A stretch of 64,000 nt of DNA from positions 813,501 through 877,500 of the forward strand of contig NZ_CP030280.1 of assembly GCF_003287895.1 (NCBI RefSeq). Direction: 5' to 3'. This DNA is from Blautia argi. Lineage in GTDB: Bacteria > Bacillota > Clostridia > Lachnospirales > Lachnospiraceae. The notes under the pieces were generated by a model, which made no database searches, had not been told where the DNA came from, and worked only from the letters and a program-made list of their open reading frames with translations. Position numbers and translations under genes: made by a program. How positions within the stretch are numbered: the first letter of the stretch is position 1; every line of letters starts with the position of its first letter. Positions 17,027-25,763 of this stretch are shown one piece after another.

Positions 17027-17884
17027 ATGATGCAAAATACAAATGTGAATGAAAACGGAAAAATATATGGAAAATGGAAAATTATGCCAGACACTTGGTG
17101 CATTACAGATGGATGGGGAAATTTCATTTACCTTTTGATCGGAAAAGAAAAGGCAATGCTGATTGATACCTGTAGCTGTGAAGGCAATGTGCGTGAAGTG
17201 GTTGAAGAAATAACAGAGAAGGAAATTATGGTGGTGAACACGCATGGACATTTTGACCACACCGGTGGAAATGCTTGTTGGCCTGAGGCTTGGATGACAA
17301 AGGAGGCATCAGTCCATGCGAAGGAACCATTTGCGGGAATCTATAAAGAATGGTTTGCACAAAAACTTTATCCGGATTATAAGATTCATTTTCTTTCAGG
17401 AGGAGAAGAAATTGATCTGGGAGAACGGAAAGTAGAAGTGATTCCGATTCCTGCTCATAGCGAAGGCAGTATTGCATTGCTGGATAGAAAAACCAGAAGT
17501 TTATTTGGAGGAGATGAAATTGAGGCTGGGCAGGTAATTTTATTTGTCCGTAACGAAGCGATTAGTTTGCAAGAACTTGCAAAAAGACATAGAGAAAATA
17601 TGTATAAACTGAAAGCAAAAAGAAAAGATTACGATTGGATCTGGCCGGCACATAATGGATTGCCACTGTATCCCGATGATTATCTGAATGATTACATCGC
17701 ACTGGATGAAGAAATTATCAATGGAACAGCAAAGGTACTTGCGAATACCGCTGGATTTGGTTTTCCGCCAGACAATCAGGCAGTTCCAAATCCATTTCTG
17801 AACTATGGAAAATTATACAGAGTAGAGAAAGGAGTCGCTTCTTTTGTATTTTCAGAAGAAGAAAGTGTGTACCATAATGATTGA
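17027..17884 (+). CDS. Metallo-beta-lactamase fold hydrolase (island gene 2)
   Basis: A second MBL-fold enzyme, 285 residues, not a close copy of the first. The metal motif is THGHFDHTGG (His73, His75, Asp77, His78), with HSEGS and GGDEIEAG as later ligand regions and a C-terminal WPAHNG. The start at 17027 is preferred to the in-frame ATG at 17012 because a GGGAGG site lies at 17016-17021. The stop overlaps the GH3 start by eight bases, so translation is coupled. Two different MBL hydrolases in one sugar operon suggest a lactone or ester step, which is inference only. Confidence 0.85.
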   Translation: MMQNTNVNENGKIYGKWKIMPDTWCITDGWGNFIYLLIGKEKAMLIDTCSCEGNVREVVEEITEKEIMVVNTHGHFDHTGGNACWPEAWMTKEASVHAKEPFAGIYKEWFAQKLYPDYKIHFLSGGEEIDLGERKVEVIPIPAHSEGSIALLDRKTRSLFGGDEIEAGQVILFVRNEAISLQELAKRHRENMYKLKAKRKDYDWIWPAHNGLPLYPDDYLNDYIALDEEIINGTAKVLANTAGFGFPPDNQAVPNPFLNYGKLYRVEKGVASFVFSEEESVYHND

Positions 17885-19550
17885 TTTAAAAGTCAAGCCA
17901 TTTTATTTGTCGGATGAACAGATTAAGTGGGTAGAGCAAACGATGCAGAATATGTCCCTGGAAGAAAAGATTGGACAATTATTTTGTCCCATTGGTCTGA
18001 CAGAGGAAAGAGATGAATTGCAAAAAGAGTATTTGGGAAAGCATGTTGGCGGAATGATGTATCGTGCGGTAAAAAACGGGAGCGATATGGCAGCAACGCA
18101 CAGATATCTGCAGGAAGAAAGCAAAATTCCACTATTGCTTGCTGCAAATCTGGAAAGTGGCGGTACAGGAATCGCAGGCGATGGAACGGATTACGGATGT
18201 CAGATGTTAGTGGCAGCAACAGAACAACCGGAGCGGGCTTATGAGTTGGGAACTGTCTGTGCAAAAGAAGGAACCGCATGCGGATGCAATTGGGCATTTG
18301 CTCCGGTCGCAGATATTGATTTTAATTTTCGTAATCCGATCACTAATATCAGAACCTATGGTTCTGACCCAGAACGTGTCAGAAAGATGGCTTTAGAGTA
18401 TGTAAAGGCAATACAGGAAAATGGTATGGCAGCGGCAGCAAAACATTTTCCAGGAGATGGTGTGGATGAAAGAGACCAGCATATTGTTACGAGTATCAAT
18501 AGTTTATCTTGTGAAGCATGGGATGAATCCTATGGGAAAATTTATAAAAGCCTGATAGATGCTGGACTGCTGTCAATTATGGTGGGACAAATTGCACTTC
18601 CGGCTTACGAAAAAGAATTTGGACAGGGCACAGAAATAATTCGGCCCGCTACACTTTCACCTGTAATCCTACAGGAACTCCTTCGCAAAAAGCTTGGTTT
18701 TAATGGTGTGATTTCAACAGATGCGACTCAAATGATCGGGTTCTGCAGTGCAATGCCGAGAGAACTTGCTGTACCGACAGCAATAGAGAGTGGCTGTGAT
18801 ATCTTTTTGTTTAACCGATCGCTGGAAGAAGATTTTGAGTTCATGTTAAAAGGATACGAAAAAGGGATTCTCAGTAATAAACGATTAAATGAGGCGGTAA
18901 AAAGAATTCTTGGATTGAAACAGGCTTTGAAATTATCTGAAAAAAAGAAAAACGGGGTACTTATTCAGAAGTGTGAAGATGAAGTGATAGGATGCGAAAC
19001 ACATCGTAAGATGGCTGCGGACTGTGCGGACAGGGGAATTACGCTTGTAAAAGAAGAAGAGGAAATCCTTCCGTTGGACCCACGAAAATATCCGAAAATT
19101 TATTTACATATTCTTACGAATGATAATCGTGAACTGCTTGAACAGCAGTATGTATCGCTTTTTGAAAAGGAAGGATTCTGCGTAAAACTTTATGAGGAAG
19201 ATCCGCCAGAAGGATTTGCGGCAGAGAAAGTATCAGAGTTTAAGAAAAAATATGATCTGGTTGTTTATGTTGTAGATATGGAAAATAAAAGTAACTATGT
19301 GACGAACCGTCTGGCATGGAATACCATGCATGGAAGTAACAGCCAGCCATGGTTTGTAAAAGAAGTACCGACAATCATGATTAGTACAGCAAATCCATAT
19401 CATTTGCTGGATGCACCAATGATTCCTGCTTATATTAATACATACTGTAATACAGAATTTACAAGAAAAGCACTGATAGATAAGCTGTGCGGAAGAAGTG
19501 ATTTTAAAGGAAAGAGTCCGGTTGATGCATTTTGCGGACAAGGGAGATAA
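17877..19550 (+). CDS. Glycoside hydrolase family 3 enzyme (NagZ-like; possible phosphorylase)
   Basis: A 557-residue GH3 protein without a signal peptide, so intracellular. The barrel domain has KHFPGDG (residues 189-195) with Asp200-x-His202, matching the Asp-His acid/base dyad of NagZ-type beta-N-acetylglucosaminidases, although the usual KHFPGHG His is Asp. The nucleophile is Asp282 in ISTDATQM. A C-terminal alpha/beta domain follows (about 380-555). GH3 enzymes using a His acid/base can act as phosphorylases. The downstream beta-phosphoglucomutase fits that, because a retaining reaction on a beta-glycoside would give a beta-sugar-1-phosphate. The ATG at 17877 is chosen over the upstream TTG region because it fits the coupled overlap with the previous gene. 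Confidence 0.85.
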   Translation: MIDLKVKPFYLSDEQIKWVEQTMQNMSLEEKIGQLFCPIGLTEERDELQKEYLGKHVGGMMYRAVKNGSDMAATHRYLQEESKIPLLLAANLESGGTGIAGDGTDYGCQMLVAATEQPERAYELGTVCAKEGTACGCNWAFAPVADIDFNFRNPITNIRTYGSDPERVRKMALEYVKAIQENGMAAAAKHFPGDGVDERDQHIVTSINSLSCEAWDESYGKIYKSLIDAGLLSIMVGQIALPAYEKEFGQGTEIIRPATLSPVILQELLRKKLGFNGVISTDATQMIGFCSAMPRELAVPTAIESGCDIFLFNRSLEEDFEFMLKGYEKGILSNKRLNEAVKRILGLKQALKLSEKKKNGVLIQKCEDEVIGCETHRKMAADCADRGITLVKEEEEILPLDPRKYPKIYLHILTNDNRELLEQQYVSLFEKEGFCVKLYEEDPPEGFAAEKVSEFKKKYDLVVYVVDMENKSNYVTNRLAWNTMHGSNSQPWFVKEVPTIMISTANPYHLLDAPMIPAYINTYCNTEFTRKALIDKLCGRSDFKGKSPVDAFCGQGR

Positions 19551-19554
19551 AACG

Positions 19555-20217
19555 ATGTGGGGATTTATATTTGATTTAGATGGAGTAATTACAGATACAG
19601 CCAAATATCACTATTTGGCATGGAAAACAATCGCAGATGAATTAGAGATTCCATTTACAGAAGAAATAAATGAAAGGCTGAAGGGCGTCAGCAGAGAAAA
19701 ATCTTTTGAAATTATTTTGGAAGTCGGAAATCGATTAGATATGAAATCAGAAGAACGGGCCAAATGGTGTGAGAAAAAGAACAAGCTTTATGTCGATTAT
19801 ATAAAACAGATGAAAAAGGATGAAGTGCTGCCCGGGGTCAGAGTATTTCTGGAAAAAATCAGGAAGGGGGGAGATTGTATTGCATTAGGATCAGCAAGTA
19901 AGAATTCCAAGCTTATTTTAGAACGGCTGGAATTACAAAAGGCCTTTGATGTGATCGTTGACGGAACGATGGTGACGAAGGCAAAACCAGATCCGGAGGT
20001 TTTTTTGCAAGGTGCAAAGAAGATGCATATTAATCCAGAAAACTGTATTGTGTTTGAAGATTCGACGGCAGGAATTGAAGCTGCTCACAAAGGTGGAATG
20101 AAAACGGTTGGGATTGGGGATGCAAAGATTCTCAGAAAAGCAGACGGCGTAATCGCCGGATTTGAAGGCTGGACACCAGAAAAAATAGTAGAAGAAGTAT
20201 TATTTTGTGTAAAGTAG
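19555..20217 (+). CDS. pgmB: Beta-phosphoglucomutase (HAD superfamily)
   Basis: Converts beta-glucose 1-phosphate to glucose 6-phosphate. The 220-residue protein begins MWGFIFDLDGVITDTAKYH; Asp7 is the phosphorylated nucleophile and Asp9 the acid/base. The cap domain motif LKGVSREKSFEIIL and core motifs LGSASKNS, KPDPEVFL and FEDSTAGIEAA match beta-PGM closely, in particular the Lactococcus type ITDTAEYHFRAWK. ATG 19555 has an AGGGAG site; the gene starts 4 bases after GH3. Its presence implies that a beta-sugar-1-phosphate is made in the pathway, most simply by a phosphorylase. Confidence 0.92.
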   Translation: MWGFIFDLDGVITDTAKYHYLAWKTIADELEIPFTEEINERLKGVSREKSFEIILEVGNRLDMKSEERAKWCEKKNKLYVDYIKQMKKDEVLPGVRVFLEKIRKGGDCIALGSASKNSKLILERLELQKAFDVIVDGTMVTKAKPDPEVFLQGAKKMHINPENCIVFEDSTAGIEAAHKGGMKTVGIGDAKILRKADGVIAGFEGWTPEKIVEEVLFCVK

Positions 20218-20269
20218 CAAAGGGTAAAAGTGAAGTGCAGGTTGCATACAAGGTGTATGAAGGAGAAAA

Positions 20270-21637
20270 ATGGAAACAAAATATAAAGAAAAGATAGGAA
20301 TCGGAGAAAAAATTGCATTTATGCTTGGTGGAATGGGAGGAGTGCCGCTGTTTGCACTGATTTCAAGTTTCCTTGTGTATTTTTATACGAATGTTATAGG
20401 GCTTGATGCAGGTCTGATAGGAGGGATTATTCTTGTTTCCAAGATTTTTGATGGTGTGTCAGATCTTATTTTTGGAAGTATTATTGATAAAACAAGAACA
20501 AAATATGGTGTATGCCGTCCATGGGTCTTGAGGATTGCAATATTTGGAGCAATTGGTATTTTAACTTTATTTACGGTACCGGAAGTAGGTACAACAGGAC
20601 AGTTGATCTATGTGTTCCTGAGTTATAATATTTCACAGACTGTCATTTATACAATCATGCAGCTGGCCGTGATTAGTCTTCCTACTTACATGACAAGAGA
20701 TACGAAGCAGAGAACAGGGCTGTTTGTATGGAGTAGTATTGGACAGAGTATTATGACTATCATTATTTCAAGTGTTACATTGGGGATTGTAACAAAATTG
20801 GGAGGAAATCAAAAGGCATGGATTATCGCAGCATGTATTTATTCTGTGCTGAGTGCAATTTTCCTTTTTGTAACAGGAATTGTGTGTAAAGAACGTGTAA
20901 ATCCAGATAAGATTGTTGGGGAAAAAGAAGCAAAGGTTCCATTTGCTGTTGTGTTAAAGAGTATTCTGAAAAATAAATACTGGTTTGAAATTCTTGGCAT
21001 CGTAATTGTCGGAGCCGGAGCATATGTGGCAAGTCTTCAGATGCATACCTATTATGCACAGTATATTCTTGGAGATATTAATATTGCAAGTGTTATGAAT
21101 ATGGCATATACCATGCCGCTTCTGGTCTGTGGATTTGTACTTCTTCCTTTGAGTCAAAAATTTGGAAAGAGAACAATTATGTTAAGCGGAGTAGGGATTC
21201 AGATGATTGGGTGTATTTTAATTATATTGATTCCCAAATCTATGCCGGTAATCTTGGCTGCGACAGTAATGAAGAGCATAGGACAGAGCTGTGCAGCAAC
21301 TATGTATCAGCCAATGCTTGCAGACTCAATTGAGTATGGTCATTGGAAAACCGGAATTAGAAGCCAGGCGGCTCTGATGGGGGCGAATGGTGCAGGACAG
21401 AAAGTCGGACAGGGGCTGGTTACTGCTTTATTAGGAGGGATTATGTCGATTGCTGGTTTCAGTGGAATGGCCGCTGTACAGTCAGAAAAGGCAATCGGAA
21501 GTGTATCAGGGTTATTCCTTTTTGTTCCGCTTGTGTTTACCATCATTGAATTCGCAATCATCTACATATACGATCTTGATAAAAAATATGATACCATTAT
21601 GAAAGAACTTGAAGAAAGAAAAGGGCAGGAAGCATGA
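20270..21637 (+). CDS. GPH family (MFS) glycoside/cation symporter (island)
   Basis: A 455-residue membrane transporter with about twelve helices. The family motif between helices 2 and 3 reads DKTRTKYGVCRPWVL, typical of glycoside-pentoside-hexuronide:cation symporters such as MelB and XynB-type transporters. It would import the glycoside metabolised by the island enzymes, using Na+ or H+. The gene has a GAAGGAG site before the ATG, and its end overlaps the deacetylase start (ATGA). The sugar is not predictable from sequence. Confidence 0.88.
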   Translation: METKYKEKIGIGEKIAFMLGGMGGVPLFALISSFLVYFYTNVIGLDAGLIGGIILVSKIFDGVSDLIFGSIIDKTRTKYGVCRPWVLRIAIFGAIGILTLFTVPEVGTTGQLIYVFLSYNISQTVIYTIMQLAVISLPTYMTRDTKQRTGLFVWSSIGQSIMTIIISSVTLGIVTKLGGNQKAWIIAACIYSVLSAIFLFVTGIVCKERVNPDKIVGEKEAKVPFAVVLKSILKNKYWFEILGIVIVGAGAYVASLQMHTYYAQYILGDINIASVMNMAYTMPLLVCGFVLLPLSQKFGKRTIMLSGVGIQMIGCILIILIPKSMPVILAATVMKSIGQSCAATMYQPMLADSIEYGHWKTGIRSQAALMGANGAGQKVGQGLVTALLGGIMSIAGFSGMAAVQSEKAIGSVSGLFLFVPLVFTIIEFAIIYIYDLDKKYDTIMKELEERKGQEA

Positions 21638-22461
21638 AAAATCTGATTACAAGAATGGATGACTTTGGGAGTGCTTTTGCAGCAGATGGTGCAATTTTTC
21701 AGGCTATAAAAAAAGGAGATTATGTTAAAAATGTATCTTGCATGGCTGTAGCACCATATATTGAAAAGGATGCAAAAGAACTGGAAGAACTAAGAAAAAA
21801 GAAAAGTATCTGTATTGGGCTCCATGCAACGCTTAACAGTGAGTGGGAAAAGATTGACTATCATAGCATTTTAAATCCAAAAGAAATTTCTTCGCTTGTA
21901 GATGAAAAGGGGAAATTTGCAATGCATCCGATGCTTTTTGAAAAACGAATGCCAAAGACGATAGAGTGTATCCGGGAGATTTCAGCACAGCTGGATAAAT
22001 TAACCACTTTTGGACTGACAGTAGAGTATATTGATACCCATATGCTTCCAGATGCAGTTGTTCCAGGGTTAAAAGAAGCCCTTACAGAGTTTGCAAGAAA
22101 AAAAGGCCTGATTGACCAGCGGTGGTTCTATACTTTCGCACAGGAACATCAGCCGGTGTTAGACGGGAGTGAATCCTTAGAGAAGGATGCAGAGGCATAT
22201 AATAAGTGGTTTGAGGGTTTTGAAGAAGGTAAGCAGTATATTAATATCCTTCATCCGGCAAAATATTCCGAAGAAACAAAGTTGTTTTATAATCAGGTGC
22301 TTACCGGAAATAGAGTGGCTTGCCAAAGAGAAGCGGAGCAGCAGCTTTCAAACAGTGGAAAACTGGAGGAATTTTGCGAAAGCTTGGAAATTAAAAGAAT
22401 AAAGTACACAGAGGCTGCTCCGCAGGGAGATACAACTCTTTCTGCAGCTATGAACTTCTGA
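21634..22461 (+). CDS. ChbG/YdjC family carbohydrate deacetylase
   Basis: YdjC-fold enzymes deacetylate N-acetylated sugars such as chitobiose in a metal-dependent way. The 275-residue protein shows the family metal motifs: MDDFG (Asp9, Asp10), GLHATLNSEW (His), DTHM (His) and LHPAK (His near the C terminus). It lacks a signal peptide and would act on an imported sugar. Its start overlaps the transporter stop (ATGA), so import and deacetylation are coupled in expression. This suggests the substrate has an N-acetyl group, at least in one sugar unit. E. coli ChbG is only a distant comparison. Confidence 0.87.
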   Translation: MKNLITRMDDFGSAFAADGAIFQAIKKGDYVKNVSCMAVAPYIEKDAKELEELRKKKSICIGLHATLNSEWEKIDYHSILNPKEISSLVDEKGKFAMHPMLFEKRMPKTIECIREISAQLDKLTTFGLTVEYIDTHMLPDAVVPGLKEALTEFARKKGLIDQRWFYTFAQEHQPVLDGSESLEKDAEAYNKWFEGFEEGKQYINILHPAKYSEETKLFYNQVLTGNRVACQREAEQQLSNSGKLEEFCESLEIKRIKYTEAAPQGDTTLSAAMNF

Positions 22462-22471
22462 AGGGCCTGCT

Positions 22472-23326
22472 ATGAAAGAAAAATATTCAATTTACGCATT
22501 GATCACGGTAACATGCTGGGCTTTTTCTAATGTACTGACGGGAATCGTCATGCAGGAAATATCCACCTTTGAACTGGCATTTTTGAGATATTTTATAGCT
22601 GTAAGTGTTTTGCTGGTAATTGTATGCTGGAAAAAGCTGTCATTACCAGCAAAGAAAGATATTCCGTGGTTCTTTTTAAGTGGCGGGCTCGGTTTTTTTC
22701 TGTACACGGTATGCTTTAATCTGGGATGTGCAAAGACAACATCAGCTGTGAGCAGTACAATCATTGCGGCAGTTCCGCTGTTCACAGCTATTCTCTCGGG
22801 AATTCTGTTGCAAGAAAAGATTATGAGGGTGCAGTGGAATGGGATTATTCTTGCATTTACAGGTGTACTGATTTTAGTTTTTGAACCAGGGAAAATGGAA
22901 ATAACATCAGGAACACTATGGCTTCTGGGAGCAGCAGTGATTTTAAGCTTCTATAATCTGGTTCAAAGAAAATTAACACAAAGATATACGGCACTTCAGG
23001 TATCTGTATATAGCATTTTTTGTGGCTTCCTTTTTCTGTGCATATTTGCTCCAAAGGGATGGCGTGTGATTGGAGTGCTATCAACGGTATCGTGGGTGTG
23101 TATAGGTGTTATGGGGATTTTTTCAAGTGCAGTTGCATATGTTTGCTGGGCAAAAGCATTAAGTCTTGCACCACAGACATCCAGTGTCAGCAATTTTATG
23201 TTTTTGACACCATTCATTGCAACGGTTCTGGGATATTGGATACTTGGAGAAACATTATCCTTTCAAAATGGAATTGGAGGAGTGCTGATTCTTGCAGGGC
23301 TTTTATTGTTTCGTTGGAAAAAATAG
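22472..23326 (+). CDS. EamA/DMT family permease
   Basis: A 284-residue protein with ten hydrophobic helices in two EamA halves, typical of drug/metabolite transporters (RhaT/YdcZ-like). Motifs include a first-helix WAFSNVLTGIV region and a second half with AYVCWAKALSLAPQ. It is ten bases after the deacetylase, so part of the same operon. It might export an intermediate or import a second nutrient; function cannot be set from sequence. A non-coding region with a large palindrome separates it from the regulator gene. Confidence 0.85.
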   Translation: MKEKYSIYALITVTCWAFSNVLTGIVMQEISTFELAFLRYFIAVSVLLVIVCWKKLSLPAKKDIPWFFLSGGLGFFLYTVCFNLGCAKTTSAVSSTIIAAVPLFTAILSGILLQEKIMRVQWNGIILAFTGVLILVFEPGKMEITSGTLWLLGAAVILSFYNLVQRKLTQRYTALQVSVYSIFCGFLFLCIFAPKGWRVIGVLSTVSWVCIGVMGIFSSAVAYVCWAKALSLAPQTSSVSNFMFLTPFIATVLGYWILGETLSFQNGIGGVLILAGLLLFRWKK

Positions 23327-23369
23327 TGTGCTGTAAATAGATATAAAATTTGTGGCACAACAAAAAAAG

Positions 23370-23423
23370 ATAAGTTATAATATGGTTATTGTACAAAAAT
23401 ATAATAACTGTGTTATAACTTAT
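23370..23423 (+). promoter_or_regulatory. Large interrupted palindrome in the ROK gene promoter
   Basis: Perfect 11-bp arms ATAAGTTATAA (23370-23380) and TTATAACTTAT (23413-23423) enclose inner arms GTTATT (23385-23390) and AATAAC (23403-23408). A promoter TTGTAC (23389-23394) with GTTATA (23412-23417) lies inside. The outer AAGTTATAA word recurs at 16119-16127 in front of the island operon. It is a good candidate autoregulatory operator for the ROK protein. Confidence 0.65.
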
Positions 23424-23472
23424 TTTAGTGTATTATGTATGCATAACTATGATTTGAAAGGAGCAGAAGACT

Positions 23473-24708
23473 GTGGAGAAAGAGAGAAAGGCTGCACTTC
23501 CAACAACACTTCGGCAAAAAAATTATCTTACAATATTAAATACATTCCGTGGAGAAGAAGCTCTTTCAGCAAATGATGTGTCTGCGATGACTGGAATCAG
23601 CAGGGCAACAGTGATGAAAGCCATTAATCATTTTACAGAGTGTGGACTTTTAAAATCAGTAGGAAAAGGAGATTCTACCCAAATTGGAGGAAAGAAACCA
23701 GAATTATTCTGTTTTTGCATGAAACGTTATATTCTATGTATTGGATTGTGTGCCGAAGAAATGGTTGCATCTCTTTATGATTTGAAGAATAATTTGATTG
23801 CAAAAGAATATATACCATATAACAGGAAGGAAGATGTGAATACTTTTTTTGATAAGGTAGAGTATATTTCTGATTTATTATTTGAAAAAGTAGAAGATGG
23901 GCGTGAACTGTTATATGGAGTATCCCTGTGTATGGGCGGATTTTTGGATATAACCACAGGGGTTCTTCAATATTCCGCATTGACGCCAGAGTGGGGGTAT
24001 AATGTTCCTCTAAAGGAGATGCTTCAGGAAAGATTTCCAGAAAAGGAGATTGCGATTGATAATGTAGCAAGGATGGCAGCTTGTGCGGAAGTATTAGATA
24101 ATCCTGCGTATGAACAAAAACGTGTGGCTGTGCTTTATACAGATGTTGGTGTATCAGCATGCTATATTGATAAGGGTCATATTTTACATGGTAGAAATTC
24201 AATGATCGGTGAGATAGGAATGATGGTTATTTCGCAGTCAGATGTGAAACCATATACGAATGCAGATACAGCATTATTTTCAAATCAGATAAGTGAGAAA
24301 ACTATAGTAAGTAATGTTTTCGCACAAAAGGAAAAGCTTAGAGAAAGCAGCCTCTATGAATTTCGGGATGACTTGAAATTAATGGATATTTTTAGTGAAG
24401 CAAATAAGGGAGATGTCTTTGCTAGAGAAATTGTAAAAAAAGCAGCGTGGATATTTAGTGCGGCTTTACAAAACATTGTAGTGAATTTTGATCCAGAAGT
24501 AGTTATTTTTCAGGGGAATTTTTCAAGAGGAGGGAAGTGGTTTGAAGAATGTTTGTGGGAGGCTATGAGATGTTATCCTCAAAGCAAACTTTCAGATTCT
24601 TTTGAAATAAGATATGATATGAGACCTTTGATTTCACTGCAAATGAGAGGAGCAACAAAGGTCATGGTTTGTAAGTTTTTTCAGGAGGAAGAGTGGATCA
24701 GAAAATAA
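23473..24708 (+). CDS. ROK family transcriptional regulator
   Basis: A 411-residue NagC/XylR-type regulator: an N-terminal winged HTH (about residues 25-60, ALSANDVSAMTGISRATVMK) followed by a sugar-kinase-like ROK domain. The start is a GTG with an AAAGGAG site eight bases upstream. The ROK signature is present as SMIGEIGMMVI, but the usual Cys-rich zinc motif (CxCGxxGC) that follows is absent; the sequence there is SQSDVKPYTNADTALF. It is the last gene of the island and likely represses it in the absence of sugar or sugar phosphate. A palindrome in its own promoter suggests autoregulation. Confidence 0.88.
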   Translation: MEKERKAALPTTLRQKNYLTILNTFRGEEALSANDVSAMTGISRATVMKAINHFTECGLLKSVGKGDSTQIGGKKPELFCFCMKRYILCIGLCAEEMVASLYDLKNNLIAKEYIPYNRKEDVNTFFDKVEYISDLLFEKVEDGRELLYGVSLCMGGFLDITTGVLQYSALTPEWGYNVPLKEMLQERFPEKEIAIDNVARMAACAEVLDNPAYEQKRVAVLYTDVGVSACYIDKGHILHGRNSMIGEIGMMVISQSDVKPYTNADTALFSNQISEKTIVSNVFAQKEKLRESSLYEFRDDLKLMDIFSEANKGDVFAREIVKKAAWIFSAALQNIVVNFDPEVVIFQGNFSRGGKWFEECLWEAMRCYPQSKLSDSFEIRYDMRPLISLQMRGATKVMVCKFFQEEEWIRK

Positions 24709-24723
24709 GTAATCAATATCAGA

Positions 24724-24768
24724 GGTGCATACCATCGTGTACATGACACGGGATATGTGCCTTTTTTT
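24724..24768 (+). terminator. Intrinsic terminator after the ROK gene
   Basis: A stem with outer arms GGTGCAT and ATGTGCC (two wobble pairs), inner arms CGTGT and ACACG, and a T7 run follows the regulator gene. Confidence 0.75.
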
Positions 24769-24831
24769 GTGGGAAGGGGAGCAGAGAAGCGGTCTGACCG
24801 GTGGAATAGTTTAAATAAATAAGGAAAACAA

Positions 24832-24871
24832 AAAAGCCAAACCCCTTCACTTCATATGGGGTTGGCCTTTT
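24832..24871 (-). terminator. Hairpin terminator at the right edge of the island
   Basis: AAAAGCCAAACCCC pairs with GGGGTTGGCCTTTT around a 12-base loop. In the minus direction the stem is followed by a T6 run, so it would stop transcription of the truncated transglutaminase fragment before the island. Confidence 0.65.
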
Positions 24872-25224
24872 CATACTGGTGTCCGGTAAAACCTCTGAGG
24901 TAAACAGGCGCAGAGGTGCTGATAAATTCCCGCTCCGTCTGCAGCACAGGAGAAGAAGAACTGCCCAGAGAATCGGAATCCTGCCCTTTTTCTGTCCAGC
25001 CCAAGGGCTGCTGTCCACAGGGTAAAGTACAGAGAAAGAATCAAAATTGCAACAATGCAGAGAAAGAGAGAAGCAGAAGAACCGTGGATTTCCTTACAGC
25101 TTAAAAAGAATCCCAGATCGCAGAAAAAGAACAGGCAGAACCAGCCTGCAAAAGGTACAGACCCATCAGGGGAGGGAACAGGGTTTATATGAATCCGAAC
25201 AGGTGTGTTTTTCCCTTTTTTCAT
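24860..25224 (-). pseudogene. Transglutaminase-like (TgpA type) protein, N-terminal remnant
   Basis: On the minus strand an ATG at 25224 begins a Lys-rich start, then several hydrophobic helices (CLFFFCDLGFFLSC, LFLCIVAILILSLYF), as at the N terminus of TgpA-like transglutaminases. The frame breaks more than once; after the breaks a third frame reads EFISTSAPVYLRGFTGHQYEKA, the conserved YLRGFTGxxY start of the family's extracytoplasmic domain. Sequence related to the gene ends near 24860 at a hairpin. The rest of the gene appears 9 kb away at 15.83-14.96 kb on the same strand. Multiple lesions show true decay, unlike the single-base shifts elsewhere. Confidence 0.7.
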
Positions 25225-25284
25225 GGCTTCTCCTTTCTGTCGTTGTCTTGTCTTTGCTCTCTTAAATGGGAGGTAAAGCCTGTA

Positions 25285-25747
25285 GACTTTCCGGCTTTTT
25301 GTTTTTATAAAATTCCAGTTTTGTATTTAAGAAAAGGGTGGTGCAGAAATCAAAATCCGTTTCCGTCCGCATGAGAAAGCTTTCCGGTATACCCAGGTCC
25401 CGAACCAAAAGACAGTCGTTTCCGGCGCTTAATTTCCAGTGTGCCGCAAAGCTGTGTTTCCCCCTTTACTCTTACAGAGAAAGTAAGCTTCTGTGTCTGA
25501 CAGGGCTTTTCTTGTAAATTACAGATGGTGAGACAGATTCAGCCATGGGAGATTTTGAGGCAGATGTCCGGACAATCTCAAACTGCAGATTACGGGAGAG
25601 ATAAAAAAGCTGACAAAACGCCAGTATCAGATAAATGCCCAGAAACAAAAAGACTGCACAGGCAGCAAGGTTCTGATATAAAACTGCCAGATACAGGCAG
25701 AGGAAAAGAGCGATAAACGTGAGAAAATGAACGGCCATAATACACAT
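25285..25747 (-). pseudogene. DUF58 family protein remnant
   Basis: The longest open part (25472-25747) starts with two membrane helices (FLTFIALFLCLYLAVLY and AVFLFLGIYLILAF) and continues with YLSRNLQFEIVRT, as at the N terminus of DUF58 proteins (usual length 350-430 residues). Only about 90 residues remain in this frame; further down, short pieces in other frames run to about 25285. Large parts of the domain, including its vWA-like core, are missing. It lies between moxR and transglutaminase remnants, which matches the common moxR-DUF58-transglutaminase operon. Confidence 0.6.
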
Positions 25748-25763
25748 CTTCCTTTCCGATTTT

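Noticed and set aside
24832-24871. Hairpin as an attachment site of a mobile element
   Set aside because: No matching copy is seen at the left edge, no integrase or transposase lies in the island, and the structure works as a normal terminator.
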